Counted from the stretch's first letter, positions 6,345 through 13,412 are shown. The stretch: 13,518 bases of DNA from Bacteroidales bacterium (GCA_018066005.1 JAGHSG010000065.1:1-13518); one strand, 5' to 3'. Numbers and translations: made by a program. Notes: generated by a model from the letters alone, not told the origin.

Positions 6345-8135
6345 ATGCGAAAACTTTTTTTGGCCATTATGGCACTCGCAGCTATTGCTTTGGTAGGCTG
6401 CAAAGACAAGGACGAGCCCCAAAAAGAAGGTACAAATTTAGTAGTGTATGGTAAAATCTTTACCGCGGAGAACAATACTATTGCTGATGCCTTTGTGGTA
6501 AAGAATGGCAAGTTTGTGTATGTAGGGGACACCATCGGAGCAAAGGAGTACGTCAAAGACGGAGCGCAAGTTATTGACTATAGAAACAAAGGACTTGTTA
6601 TACCCGGTTGCACAGAGGGGCACGGGCACTTTGTTGGCATTGATGGCATAGCACGCATGTGGCCCGGATTTAGAAAACCCTACAAAAATCTCGTTAACTC
6701 AGTTATCCCTCAAAAGATGCAAACTAATCCGGGACAATTCATCTCTTTTGGCTGGAATACAATGGACGTTGAGAAGATTGGTAAAAATGACTATGCCACG
6801 GAGATAGAGAATGTATCGAATGGCTATCCGGTGATAATGATGGATGGAGGCGGACACAGTGCTGTTTGTAATAGGACTGCTCTCAAGAAAGCGGGACTGA
6901 TTGATGAGGTCGGACATAAGATTAAAGATATTCGCGGAGGAGAGGTCATCACGATACAGGGGTCAGACAATATTGCCAGCGGATTTCTTACCGATGAAGC
7001 TGTGATGTACGTCCTTGAACAAAGTTTTGAAGCTCCGTTAGATGATGCCGGATATCGTCAGGCGTGCCAAAATGCTGTTGCGGAACTCAATAAACGCGGG
7101 TTCACCTCTTACTTAGATGCGTATATCAACGCCTTCGATGACGCAGAGATGTACAAATACCTTGCTCAAATGGATAAAGCCGGTACGCTCACCGCTAATG
7201 TGATGGGGTATTACACCATACGCAGTTACGACTGGGGGGTACCTAAGAATGGAAACATACCACAACGCGTAATAGATAAACTGAATCACATTCAAGATTT
7301 GTCCAATAAGTACACGAAGAAACATATCCAAGCCAACGGCGTTAAACTATTTGCAGACGGTGTGGTAGAAACCTATACGGGCTGGATTAGCGAGGAATAT
7401 TTGAAACCCGACTTGCCGGCAGATAAAAAACATGGTAATAAAATCTGGGAGCAGGAGGAAGTCAATGCCATTGTGGCTGCTGCTAATGCCAAAGGTATGC
7501 CTGTTCATGTTCATACTTTTGGAGATATGGCTTGCAACCAAATCATCAATGCCTTCTGTGCTTCGCCTTCTGCATCCTCGCTCAAAATACGTAACTCATT
7601 AGCACACGTACGCAATATATCCGACGCAGACATTGTTCGTTGCGGGCAAAACAATATCGGCATCGCCTCCAATCTCATTTGGCACGCCGGAGACCCGGAT
7701 TCTATTCGAAATTATTTATATTCGATTATGCCCGAAAAAGTTTATGAAGAGGGATATCCGATGAAGAAACTATTGAAAGCCAATATTATGGTTTCGTCCT
7801 CTACTGATGCTCCTTGCGGAGAAATGGTATTGGGTACTGTTCCCAATATCATCGGCGTTACGGTAACAGGTCTCGCTCCCGGCAGTTTAGATGCTAAGCC
7901 GCTGGGGCAGAACGACTTACTGACAGTTAGCGAGGCTCTGCAATGTCTCACCATCAATGGTGCTGCCAGTCTCGGTTTGGAGGACGAACGAGGCTCTATA
8001 CGGATAGGTAAATATGCTGACTTTGTCCTGTTGGACAAGGATATTCTTGAATTGGGAGAAACAAACCCCAAAGATATTTTCAACACCAATGTCGTTAGTA
8101 CATACTTTGAAGGTAAGGAAGTGTATAAGCAATAA
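6345..8135 (+). CDS. Amidohydrolase-family lipoprotein (YtcJ-like)
   Basis: 596 residues. A lipoprotein signal peptide (MRKLFLAIMALAAIALVGC, lipobox LVGC, lipidated Cys19) is followed by KDKDEPQKE. This acidic/lysine tract resembles the surface-export signal described for Bacteroidetes lipoproteins, so the enzyme is probably on the outer membrane and may face outward. The metal-dependent hydrolase core shows GHGH (H93, H95), HSAV (H171), KLFADG (K334, D338), VHVHTFGD (H388, H390), AHVRN (H421) and STDAP (D488), the pattern of the YtcJ / N-substituted formamide deformylase branch. It hydrolyses a C-N bond in an unknown amide. The gene has its own promoter and no partner gene. Its codons look more A/T-rich than those of its neighbours, which may indicate acquisition. 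Confidence 0.88.
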   Translation: MRKLFLAIMALAAIALVGCKDKDEPQKEGTNLVVYGKIFTAENNTIADAFVVKNGKFVYVGDTIGAKEYVKDGAQVIDYRNKGLVIPGCTEGHGHFVGIDGIARMWPGFRKPYKNLVNSVIPQKMQTNPGQFISFGWNTMDVEKIGKNDYATEIENVSNGYPVIMMDGGGHSAVCNRTALKKAGLIDEVGHKIKDIRGGEVITIQGSDNIASGFLTDEAVMYVLEQSFEAPLDDAGYRQACQNAVAELNKRGFTSYLDAYINAFDDAEMYKYLAQMDKAGTLTANVMGYYTIRSYDWGVPKNGNIPQRVIDKLNHIQDLSNKYTKKHIQANGVKLFADGVVETYTGWISEEYLKPDLPADKKHGNKIWEQEEVNAIVAAANAKGMPVHVHTFGDMACNQIINAFCASPSASSLKIRNSLAHVRNISDADIVRCGQNNIGIASNLIWHAGDPDSIRNYLYSIMPEKVYEEGYPMKKLLKANIMVSSSTDAPCGEMVLGTVPNIIGVTVTGLAPGSLDAKPLGQNDLLTVSEALQCLTINGAASLGLEDERGSIRIGKYADFVLLDKDILELGETNPKDIFNTNVVSTYFEGKEVYKQ

Positions 8136-8176
8136 TCGTTCGAGAGCCAGTGTAAAATTTTAGTAACTTTCATCAA

Positions 8177-9454
8177 ATGCAAGAATATCCGATGCTCGCA
8201 AAGACCTTTAAGGGTCTGGAAGGAATACTTGCCCAAGAGTTAATTGAATTGGGAGCCAATAACGTACAGCAGGAACGCCGTGCGGTGTCGTTCACGGGCG
8301 ATAAGGCGCTTATGTATCGCGCTAACCTCTGTCTGCGTACTGCTTCACGCGTGCTCAAACCCATCTTGACTTTCCGTGCCAAAGATGCCGACGAGGTCTA
8401 TGAGCAAGTCAAACAAATCGACTGGACACAGTACATGACCTTGCAAACAGGTTTCTGCATCGACTCTACCGTGTATAGCGAGGAGTTCCGCCATAGCAAA
8501 TACGTCACCTATCGCGTCAAAGATGCTATCGCCGATTTCTTTATGGAGAAAGAAGGCAAACGTCCGTCGGTGAAAGTAACCAATCCCGACCTATATATCA
8601 ACGTGCATATTGCCAACACGACCGTAACCGTGTCTTTGGACAGCTCGGGTGAGAGTCTGCACAAACGCGGTTACCGCGTAGCCAACACCGAAGCCCCTAT
8701 TAACGAGGCATTGGCAGCCGCTATGCTCCTAATGGCAGGATGGAAAGGCGAGACGGATTTTTACGATCCCATGTGCGGCTCCGGCACCCTGCTTATCGAA
8801 GCAGCCCTGATTGCCCAAAACATAGCCCCCGGCGTGTTCCGTCAGGACTACGCTTTCTGCCGGTGGCCGGACTTTGATGAGAACTTATGGTCGGAGATAT
8901 ACAACGACGATAGTAACGAGCGTCCTTTCACGCATCATATATATGGTTCAGACGCCTCTTACTACGCCGTACAGGCAGCCCTGAAAAACGTCAAGTCTGC
9001 CGGTATGACCAAGTGCATCGACGTGCGTCAGATACGCTTGCAGGAAATCAAACGCGAGAACCCCACTCCTGCCCTTGTGATGATGAATCCGCCTTATGGC
9101 GAACGCTTGGCGCAGAACAAAGATGTCCTGCAATTATACGGCGACATGGGCACGGCCCTCAAACATCAGTTCAGCGGTTCAACGGCTTGGATCATATCTT
9201 CCAACGAAGAGGCACTCAAAAACATCGGACTGCATCCCACAAAAAAAGTTCACCTGTTGAACGGTGAACTTGATTGCTTGTTTAATCGCTATGAATTATT
9301 CTCCGGCGACCGCAAGACGTTTGTTAAAACACATCCTGCTCATCATCCTGCAAAGGAGCAGGCATCTCAACAACGGGGTCAGCGTCCTGCACCTCACGGC
9401 CGAGGTTCCGATACTCATCGGGGCGGTAAAGGATTTGCACATTCTCGGCGATAA
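8177..9454 (+). CDS. THUMP-domain class I SAM-dependent RNA methyltransferase (RlmL-like)
   Basis: The 425-aa cytoplasmic protein has a ferredoxin-like/THUMP RNA-binding N-terminal half (about 1-155) and a methyltransferase domain with SAM motif DPMCGSGTLLIEAAL (197-211) and catalytic NPPYGERL (304-311). This is the architecture of the N-terminal half of E. coli RlmKL (23S rRNA m2G2445) and of Bacillus YpsC, so rRNA guanine-N2 methylation is the likely activity. An ATG six codons in (MLAKTFKGLE) is an alternative start. The globular fold appears to end near residue 382 (RYELFSGDRKTF). The remaining 43 residues (rich in H, R, Q and G) are encoded exactly opposite the 3' end of ssb. No strong promoter lies in the 41-base gap before it; TAACTTTC at 8164-8171 is a weak candidate. 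Confidence 0.92.
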   Translation: MQEYPMLAKTFKGLEGILAQELIELGANNVQQERRAVSFTGDKALMYRANLCLRTASRVLKPILTFRAKDADEVYEQVKQIDWTQYMTLQTGFCIDSTVYSEEFRHSKYVTYRVKDAIADFFMEKEGKRPSVKVTNPDLYINVHIANTTVTVSLDSSGESLHKRGYRVANTEAPINEALAAAMLLMAGWKGETDFYDPMCGSGTLLIEAALIAQNIAPGVFRQDYAFCRWPDFDENLWSEIYNDDSNERPFTHHIYGSDASYYAVQAALKNVKSAGMTKCIDVRQIRLQEIKRENPTPALVMMNPPYGERLAQNKDVLQLYGDMGTALKHQFSGSTAWIISSNEEALKNIGLHPTKKVHLLNGELDCLFNRYELFSGDRKTFVKTHPAHHPAKEQASQQRGQRPAPHGRGSDTHRGGKGFAHSRR

Positions 9455-9752
9455 TCTCCGTCTTGTGACGTATCTGACCGTCTTTCTCCCAAGAACGGGT
9501 CTGGAGTTTACCTTCTACATACAGTTTCATTCCTTTGCGAACGCTACGCTCTGCCCATTCGGCCAGGTTACGCCATAGCACAATAGCATGCCATTCGGTC
9601 TTGTCGGGAATCTGTGTTCCGTTTTGCATGGTATAACCACGTTCGGTCGTGGCCAAATTGAAATTAGCAATAGCGGCTCCTCTGTCCAAGTAACGTACTT
9701 CGGGATCACTACCTACGTTACCTACTAAAATTACTTTGTTTACACTTGCCAT
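9324..9752 (-). CDS. ssb: Single-stranded DNA-binding protein
   Basis: The 142-aa OB-fold protein coats single-stranded DNA in replication and repair. The fold spans about residues 1-108, with the typical start MASVNKVILVGNVGSDPEVRY, then FNLATTERGY, TEWHAIVLW and KLYVEGKLQTRSWEKDG. A short linker (about 109-130) leads to an acidic tip ending DDEQDVF. The tip normally ends DDDIPF or similar and docks partner proteins; here the final Phe is kept but the Pro before it is Val. The last 131 bases are antisense to the end of the methyltransferase gene. It has its own promoter at 9780-9810 and a leader of about 20 bases. A second, more canonical SSB elsewhere in the genome is possible. Confidence 0.95.
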   Translation of the reverse strand: MASVNKVILVGNVGSDPEVRYLDRGAAIANFNLATTERGYTMQNGTQIPDKTEWHAIVLWRNLAEWAERSVRKGMKLYVEGKLQTRSWEKDGQIRHKTEIIAENVQILYRPDEYRNLGREVQDADPVVEMPAPLQDDEQDVF

Positions 9753-9779
9753 AATAATTGGTTTTTAATTAATCGACTA

Positions 9780-9810
9780 CAAAATTACACTTTTTTTTGC
9801 ACATATCAAA
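9780..9810 (-). promoter_or_regulatory. ssb promoter
   Basis: On the - strand, TTTG (9810-9807) and TAATTTTG (9787-9780) are separated by 19 bases, matching the Bacteroidetes consensus. It interleaves with the promoter of the divergent EEP gene. Confidence 0.82.
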
Positions 9811-9827
9811 AAAAAAGTGTACCTTTG
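9796..9827 (+). promoter_or_regulatory. Promoter of the EEP-FAD dehydrogenase-tcdA operon
   Basis: TTTG (9796-9799) and TACCTTTG (9820-9827) are separated by 20 bases; the ATG follows 25 bases after the -7 box. The element is the mirror image of the ssb promoter. The inverted repeat ACAC-T8-G (9787-9799) / C-A9-GTGT (9807-9820) links the two. Confidence 0.85.
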
Positions 9828-9852
9828 TGCAAGAAATTAGAAAGAATACCTC

Positions 9853-10956
9853 ATGAAACGACATTTTGCACTCCTCATCGCCCTCATTTGTATGGGCGGA
9901 ATGTCCCTCTACGCAGGGAAAAAAGTTAATAAGGTCAATAACGCCGATGACGCACCATTAGCACAGAACTTGCAAGTACGCTGCATCGCTTTCTACAACT
10001 TGGAGAACCTGTTTGACACCATCCACGATGAAGGAAAGAACGACTATGAGTACTTGCCCGATGGCGGTATGAAGTGGACCGGCCTCAAATACGAGCACAA
10101 GATTCACAACATGGCGTACGCTATCTCCCAACTGGGTACGGATATAGACCCCCGTGGTGCTATGTGCGTAGGTGTGGCCGAAGTTGAGAACATGCGCTGC
10201 ATGGAAGACTTATGCCAAGAGATTAACTCCAAATACGACCGTAATTACAAACCCATCCTTATCGAAGGTCCCGACCGTCGTGGCGTAGATGTCGGCTTTC
10301 TCTATAACCCCGACCTATTCAAACCCGTTAACGTGCGCGGACATGAACTCAAAGCACACTATACGGATGGCGGTGTAGTCAAGAGCCGTCTGCAACTGCT
10401 TATCTCCGGATATATCATCGGACAAGGCAGTCCCGAGAAAATTCATATCACCGTCAACCACTGGCCCAGCCGCTACGGAGGTGAACTGACCTCCCGTCCT
10501 ACCCGCGACACGGCGGCTATGCTCGCACGGCAGATATTTGATAGCATCTATCAGAAAGAGCCGCGTGCCAAAATCATCCTCATGGGTGACTTGAATGACG
10601 ACCCCTACAACCACTCATGCGCCGTTATCATGAATGCCAAGAAGAACCGCGAAGACGTGCCCGAACAAGGTTTCTTCAACACCATGTGGAAACACCTCGA
10701 CAACGGTACCGGCACCCTGGCTTATCAGGGGTCGTGGAACTTATTCGACCAAATCATGATTTCCGAACCGCTGCTGAACGAGAAACTGGAAAGCGGTAAA
10801 TGGACCTATTGGAAATCCCAGATATTTAATAAACCTTTCCTGACCGTTCAGGAAGGTAAGTTCAAAGGCAATCCTCTCCGTACCACCCAGTCCGGCGTTT
10901 GGCAAGACGGTTACGGAGACCACTACCCAACAATGATTTACCTAATTAGGAAATAA
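9853..10956 (+). CDS. Secreted endonuclease/exonuclease/phosphatase family protein
   Basis: 367 aa with a signal peptide (residues 1-21, cleavage likely after LYA) and then an EEP-fold metal-dependent phosphoesterase. Catalytic motifs run in order: FYNLENLFD (N49, E51), VAEVEN (E110), DRRGVDVGFLYN (141-152), NHWPSR (N202, H203), GDLNDDP (D246, N248), NLFDQIM (D299) and GDHYPTM (D356, H357). All key residues appear present. It is probably periplasmic, outer-membrane-associated or secreted; it could act on nucleic acid or on another phosphodiester, and the sequence does not decide this. Its TAA stop directly abuts the ATG of the FAD dehydrogenase with no gap, so it leads that operon from the divergent promoter shared with ssb. 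Confidence 0.9.
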   Translation: MKRHFALLIALICMGGMSLYAGKKVNKVNNADDAPLAQNLQVRCIAFYNLENLFDTIHDEGKNDYEYLPDGGMKWTGLKYEHKIHNMAYAISQLGTDIDPRGAMCVGVAEVENMRCMEDLCQEINSKYDRNYKPILIEGPDRRGVDVGFLYNPDLFKPVNVRGHELKAHYTDGGVVKSRLQLLISGYIIGQGSPEKIHITVNHWPSRYGGELTSRPTRDTAAMLARQIFDSIYQKEPRAKIILMGDLNDDPYNHSCAVIMNAKKNREDVPEQGFFNTMWKHLDNGTGTLAYQGSWNLFDQIMISEPLLNEKLESGKWTYWKSQIFNKPFLTVQEGKFKGNPLRTTQSGVWQDGYGDHYPTMIYLIRK

Positions 10957-12447
10957 ATGGAACAAGTCGTTGTCAGTCCGAAAGAGGCACAGGAACTGGA
11001 ACAGAAATACCGCATTATCAAGCGGTCGGTAGATGCACGTCAACGCGAGTTGAAAGTGCATCTTACGATTTGTACGGACGACAACGGACACCGCCTGCCT
11101 ATTGATGCACCTGTGGCCAAATATACCCCGCCCGCTTATCAAGATGTACATAACGCAGCGCACAGCGTCATCATCGTGGGCGCCGGTCCTGCCGGACTGT
11201 TTGCAGCACTCACACTCCTCGAACATGGCGTCAAACCTATTATCTACGAGCGGGGTAAGGACGTCAGCGAACGCAAGAAAGACATCGCCCTGCTGAACCG
11301 CAATGAAGGACTCAACCCCGAATCGAATTATTGCTTCGGCGAAGGCGGTGCCGGCACGTTCTCGGACGGCAAACTCTTCTCCCGCAGCAAGAAACGCGGC
11401 GATATGCAACGCGTCATGGAGATCTTCCATTACTTCGACGCCACCGATCGCGTACTGTACGAAGCCCACGCTCATATAGGCAGCGACAAACTGCCCACTA
11501 TCATCCGCAATATGCGCGAGTGCATCCTCTCCCATGGAGGTGAAATCCGGTTTGGTGAAAAATGGTCCTTCCCCGATTTACCAACTCACCAACTCACCGA
11601 TTTACCAACTATATTAGCCCTCGGCCATTCGGCGCACGACACGTACCGTGAACTGGCACAAGCCGGTGTGCAGATGGAAGCCAAAGGGTGTGCTATGGGT
11701 GTACGTATCGAACATCCGCAACGTATCATCAATGATATTTTCTACCATCACCAACCGGCATCCGTTATCGACCTCGTAGGCAATGCCTCGTACTCGTTAG
11801 TCACACAGGTCCAAGGACGGGGCGTCTATAGTTTTTGCATGTGCCCCGGCGGACATATCGTGCCGGCAGGCAGCATGGCAGAGGGTTGTGTGGTCAACGG
11901 CATGAGTGCCAGTCACCGTAACTCACCTTATGCCAATTCAGGCATGGTAGTCGAATTGCACCCCGAAGGAACAGCAATGGATGCGTTGGATTATCAGGAA
12001 AACTTAGAGCGTCTGGCCTACACTTCGATTCACCGACTCACCGATTCACCTGTGCCCCCCTCTGCTGCCCCGGCACAACGTATGTTGGACTTTGTGGAGG
12101 GACGTGCCAGCAAGACCCTACCCGATTGCTCTTACCTGCCCGGCATCGTGCCGAGTCGCCTCGACCAATGGTTGCCCGAACCTATCCGAAGCGGACTGCA
12201 ACAAGGTTTCCGCGATTTTGGACGTAAATATCCGGGCTTCCTGACAAATGAAGCCGTCATCTTAGGCGTCGAGAGCCGCAGCAGCAGTCCCGTACGCATC
12301 GTACGTAACCCCGAGACAATGCAGAGTGTCAGTCACCCGTGGCTGTACCCGTGTGGCGAAGGAGCAGGCTACGCCGGAGGTATAACCAGCAGCGCGCTGG
12401 ATGGAATCAAGGCTGCTATGGCAGCAATTGATAGAATGATGAATTGA
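10957..12447 (+). CDS. FAD-dependent dehydrogenase (COG2509 type)
   Basis: 496 aa, cytoplasmic. A short N-terminal domain (about 1-65, with KRSVDARQRELKVHL) precedes the Rossmann FAD site VIIVGAGPAGLFAALTL (71-87) with E98 at the end of the second strand. Further family motifs are FGEGGAGTFSDGKLFSR (128-144), LALGHSAHDTY (220-230), the glycine-rich CMCPGGHIVPA, FVEGRASKTLPDCSY, and the closing FAD contact YPCGEGAGYAGGITSSALDGI. The physiological substrate of this family is not established. Two 8-bp repeat tracts lie inside the gene: residues 207-218, where relatives carry a longer two-strand segment, and about 357-365. A third tract spans its stop codon (12445-12447). It starts immediately after the EEP gene stop. 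Confidence 0.88.
   Translation: MEQVVVSPKEAQELEQKYRIIKRSVDARQRELKVHLTICTDDNGHRLPIDAPVAKYTPPAYQDVHNAAHSVIIVGAGPAGLFAALTLLEHGVKPIIYERGKDVSERKKDIALLNRNEGLNPESNYCFGEGGAGTFSDGKLFSRSKKRGDMQRVMEIFHYFDATDRVLYEAHAHIGSDKLPTIIRNMRECILSHGGEIRFGEKWSFPDLPTHQLTDLPTILALGHSAHDTYRELAQAGVQMEAKGCAMGVRIEHPQRIINDIFYHHQPASVIDLVGNASYSLVTQVQGRGVYSFCMCPGGHIVPAGSMAEGCVVNGMSASHRNSPYANSGMVVELHPEGTAMDALDYQENLERLAYTSIHRLTDSPVPPSAAPAQRMLDFVEGRASKTLPDCSYLPGIVPSRLDQWLPEPIRSGLQQGFRDFGRKYPGFLTNEAVILGVESRSSSPVRIVRNPETMQSVSHPWLYPCGEGAGYAGGITSSALDGIKAAMAAIDRMMN
11575..11610 (+). repeat. 8-bp tandem repeat, 4.5 copies, inside the FAD dehydrogenase
   Basis: GATTTACC, AACTCACC, AACTCACC, GATTTACC and AACT give 36 bases encoding DLPTHQLTDLPT in frame. 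Confidence 0.88.
12027..12050 (+). repeat. 8-bp tandem repeat, three copies, inside the FAD dehydrogenase
   Basis: GATTCACC, GACTCACC and GATTCACC give 24 bases in frame, encoding part of SIHRLTDSPV. The unit is a circular permutation of the reverse complement of the intergenic unit at 6171-6226. Confidence 0.86.
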
Positions 12448-12472
12448 TGGAGTGATGGATTGATGGATTGGA
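12425..12472 (+). repeat. 8-bp tandem repeat, about six degenerate copies, at the FAD dehydrogenase/tcdA junction
   Basis: CAATTGAT, AGAATGAT, GAATTGAT, GGAGTGAT, GGATTGAT and GGATTGGA are in 8-base register. The tract contains the stop of the upstream gene (12445-12447), the whole 15-base gap and the tcdA start (12463-12465). Confidence 0.8.
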
Positions 12473-13119
12473 CAAGAACAATACAACTATTGGGGCAGGA
12501 ACGGTTTGAGCAACTGCAACAGCAACGCGTTATCCTGTTCGGTGTAGGAGGCGTGGGCGGTTGGTGCGCCGAGGCGTTGGTACGCTCCGGTGTACAACAC
12601 CTCACCATCGTGGATTTTGATACTATCAATGCCAGTAACCTCAATCGGCAGATTGTGGCTACGGATGCTAATATAGGACAGAGCAAAGTGGAAGAGATGC
12701 GTCAGCGTCTGCTATCCATCAACCCGCAAGCCGACATTGTGGCAATAAACCAACGCTACACGGCAGAGACTTCTGCCAACTTTCAACTTTCTACTTTCGA
12801 CTATATTATCGACGCTATCGACAGCGTAGAAGATAAGGTGCAACTTATCTACGAAGCCACCCAAACCGATGCTGTCTTACTCTCCTCTATGGGAGCGGGA
12901 CGCAAGACGGACACGGAACAGATACGCGTCAGCGAGTTCTGGAAAGTGACGGGATGTCCCTTGGCACGTGCGTTACGCAACAAGATGAAAAAAGAGGGAT
13001 TGCTCCCCCATAAGAAATTTCAATGCGTGTGGTCACCCGAACTGAGTGCCGACAGCGGCACCATCGCACCTATCGTAGGCGTATTCGGTATGAAATTGGC
13101 AGGACTGGTGGTCAGTTGA
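12463..13119 (+). CDS. tcdA: tRNA threonylcarbamoyladenosine dehydratase
   Basis: A cytoplasmic E1-like (ThiF/MoeB) ATPase that cyclises t6A37 of ANN-decoding tRNAs to ct6A. The 218 residues from ATG 12463 (a TTG at 12460 is in frame just before) show the nucleotide-binding GVGGVGG (27-33), DFDTINASNLNRQ (51-63), IDAIDSVEDK (116-125), LLSSMGAGRKTD (139-150), GCPLARALRNKM (164-175) and CVWSPE (188-193, with the Cys of the E. coli CVFS motif). The protein stops at GMKLAGLVVS; E. coli TcdA continues with a further helix of about ten residues, so the C-terminus looks slightly shortened. The start codon lies in an 8-bp repeat tract. It is the last gene of the EEP-FAD dehydrogenase operon. Confidence 0.9.
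   Translation: MDWTRTIQLLGQERFEQLQQQRVILFGVGGVGGWCAEALVRSGVQHLTIVDFDTINASNLNRQIVATDANIGQSKVEEMRQRLLSINPQADIVAINQRYTAETSANFQLSTFDYIIDAIDSVEDKVQLIYEATQTDAVLLSSMGAGRKTDTEQIRVSEFWKVTGCPLARALRNKMKKEGLLPHKKFQCVWSPELSADSGTIAPIVGVFGMKLAGLVVS
12778..12798 (+). repeat. 7-bp tandem repeat, three copies, inside tcdA
   Basis: AACTTTC, AACTTTC and TACTTTC occupy 21 bases and encode part of NFQLSTF. The protein length here looks normal, so this could be chance. Confidence 0.5.
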
Positions 13120-13138
13120 CGTTATTGCCGTGTCAATT

Positions 13139-13160
13139 CCCGTAGCACCCCCGTAGCACC
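13139..13160 (+). repeat. 11-bp tandem repeat, two exact copies
   Basis: CCCGTAGCACC is repeated head to tail without mismatch, starting 20 bases after the tcdA stop. Confidence 0.8.
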
Positions 13161-13241
13161 GGAAAAAATTTGTGTAAAATCTGAAAAATATCTGTTTTGA
13201 GTTTTTTGTTTGGCTTGTAGGCATTAAGTCATCCTTATCTA

Positions 13242-13260
13242 TGGTCGCCCGGTGGTCGCC
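13242..13260 (+). repeat. 11-bp-spaced direct repeat of TGGTCGCC
   Basis: TGGTCGCC at 13242-13249 recurs at 13253-13260, an 11-base period with CGG between the copies. Confidence 0.65.
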
Positions 13261-13278
13261 ATATTGACAGATTATTTA

Positions 13279-13322
13279 GTCGAGAGTCGGTCGAGGGTCG
13301 GCCGACACTCTCTCGACACTCA
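13279..13322 (+). repeat. Two 11-bp repeat pairs arranged as a dyad
   Basis: GTCGAGAGTCG and GTCGAGGGTCG (13279-13300) are followed by GCCGACACTCT and CTCGACACTCA (13301-13322). Both pairs have an 11-base period and the second is roughly the inverse of the first. The perfect arm GTCGAGAG (13279-13286) pairs with CTCTCGAC (13310-13317), and GTCGGCCGAC lies inside, so the RNA could fold. No T-tract follows. Confidence 0.75.
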
Positions 13323-13412
13323 TCCAATAGGCATTATTGCCGATTATTGACTCATTTCTGAATCACGTTGTATTGTCAACTATTTGAAACAAAATCCTTT
13401 CTTAATATTAAT

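Noticed and set aside
11331..11543. Arg-rich 70-codon frame inside the FAD dehydrogenase
   Set aside because: Arg-rich translation is the usual +1 shadow of this codon use; the overlapping gene has clear family motifs.
12778..12798. Heptamer repeat in tcdA as an insertion
   Set aside because: The protein segment has normal length compared with TcdA relatives as I recall them, so it may be chance; listed only as a low-confidence repeat.
13120..13410. tRNA or other structured RNA gene
   Set aside because: No cloverleaf or CCA end could be drawn; the pairing is explained by the inverted 11-bp repeats.
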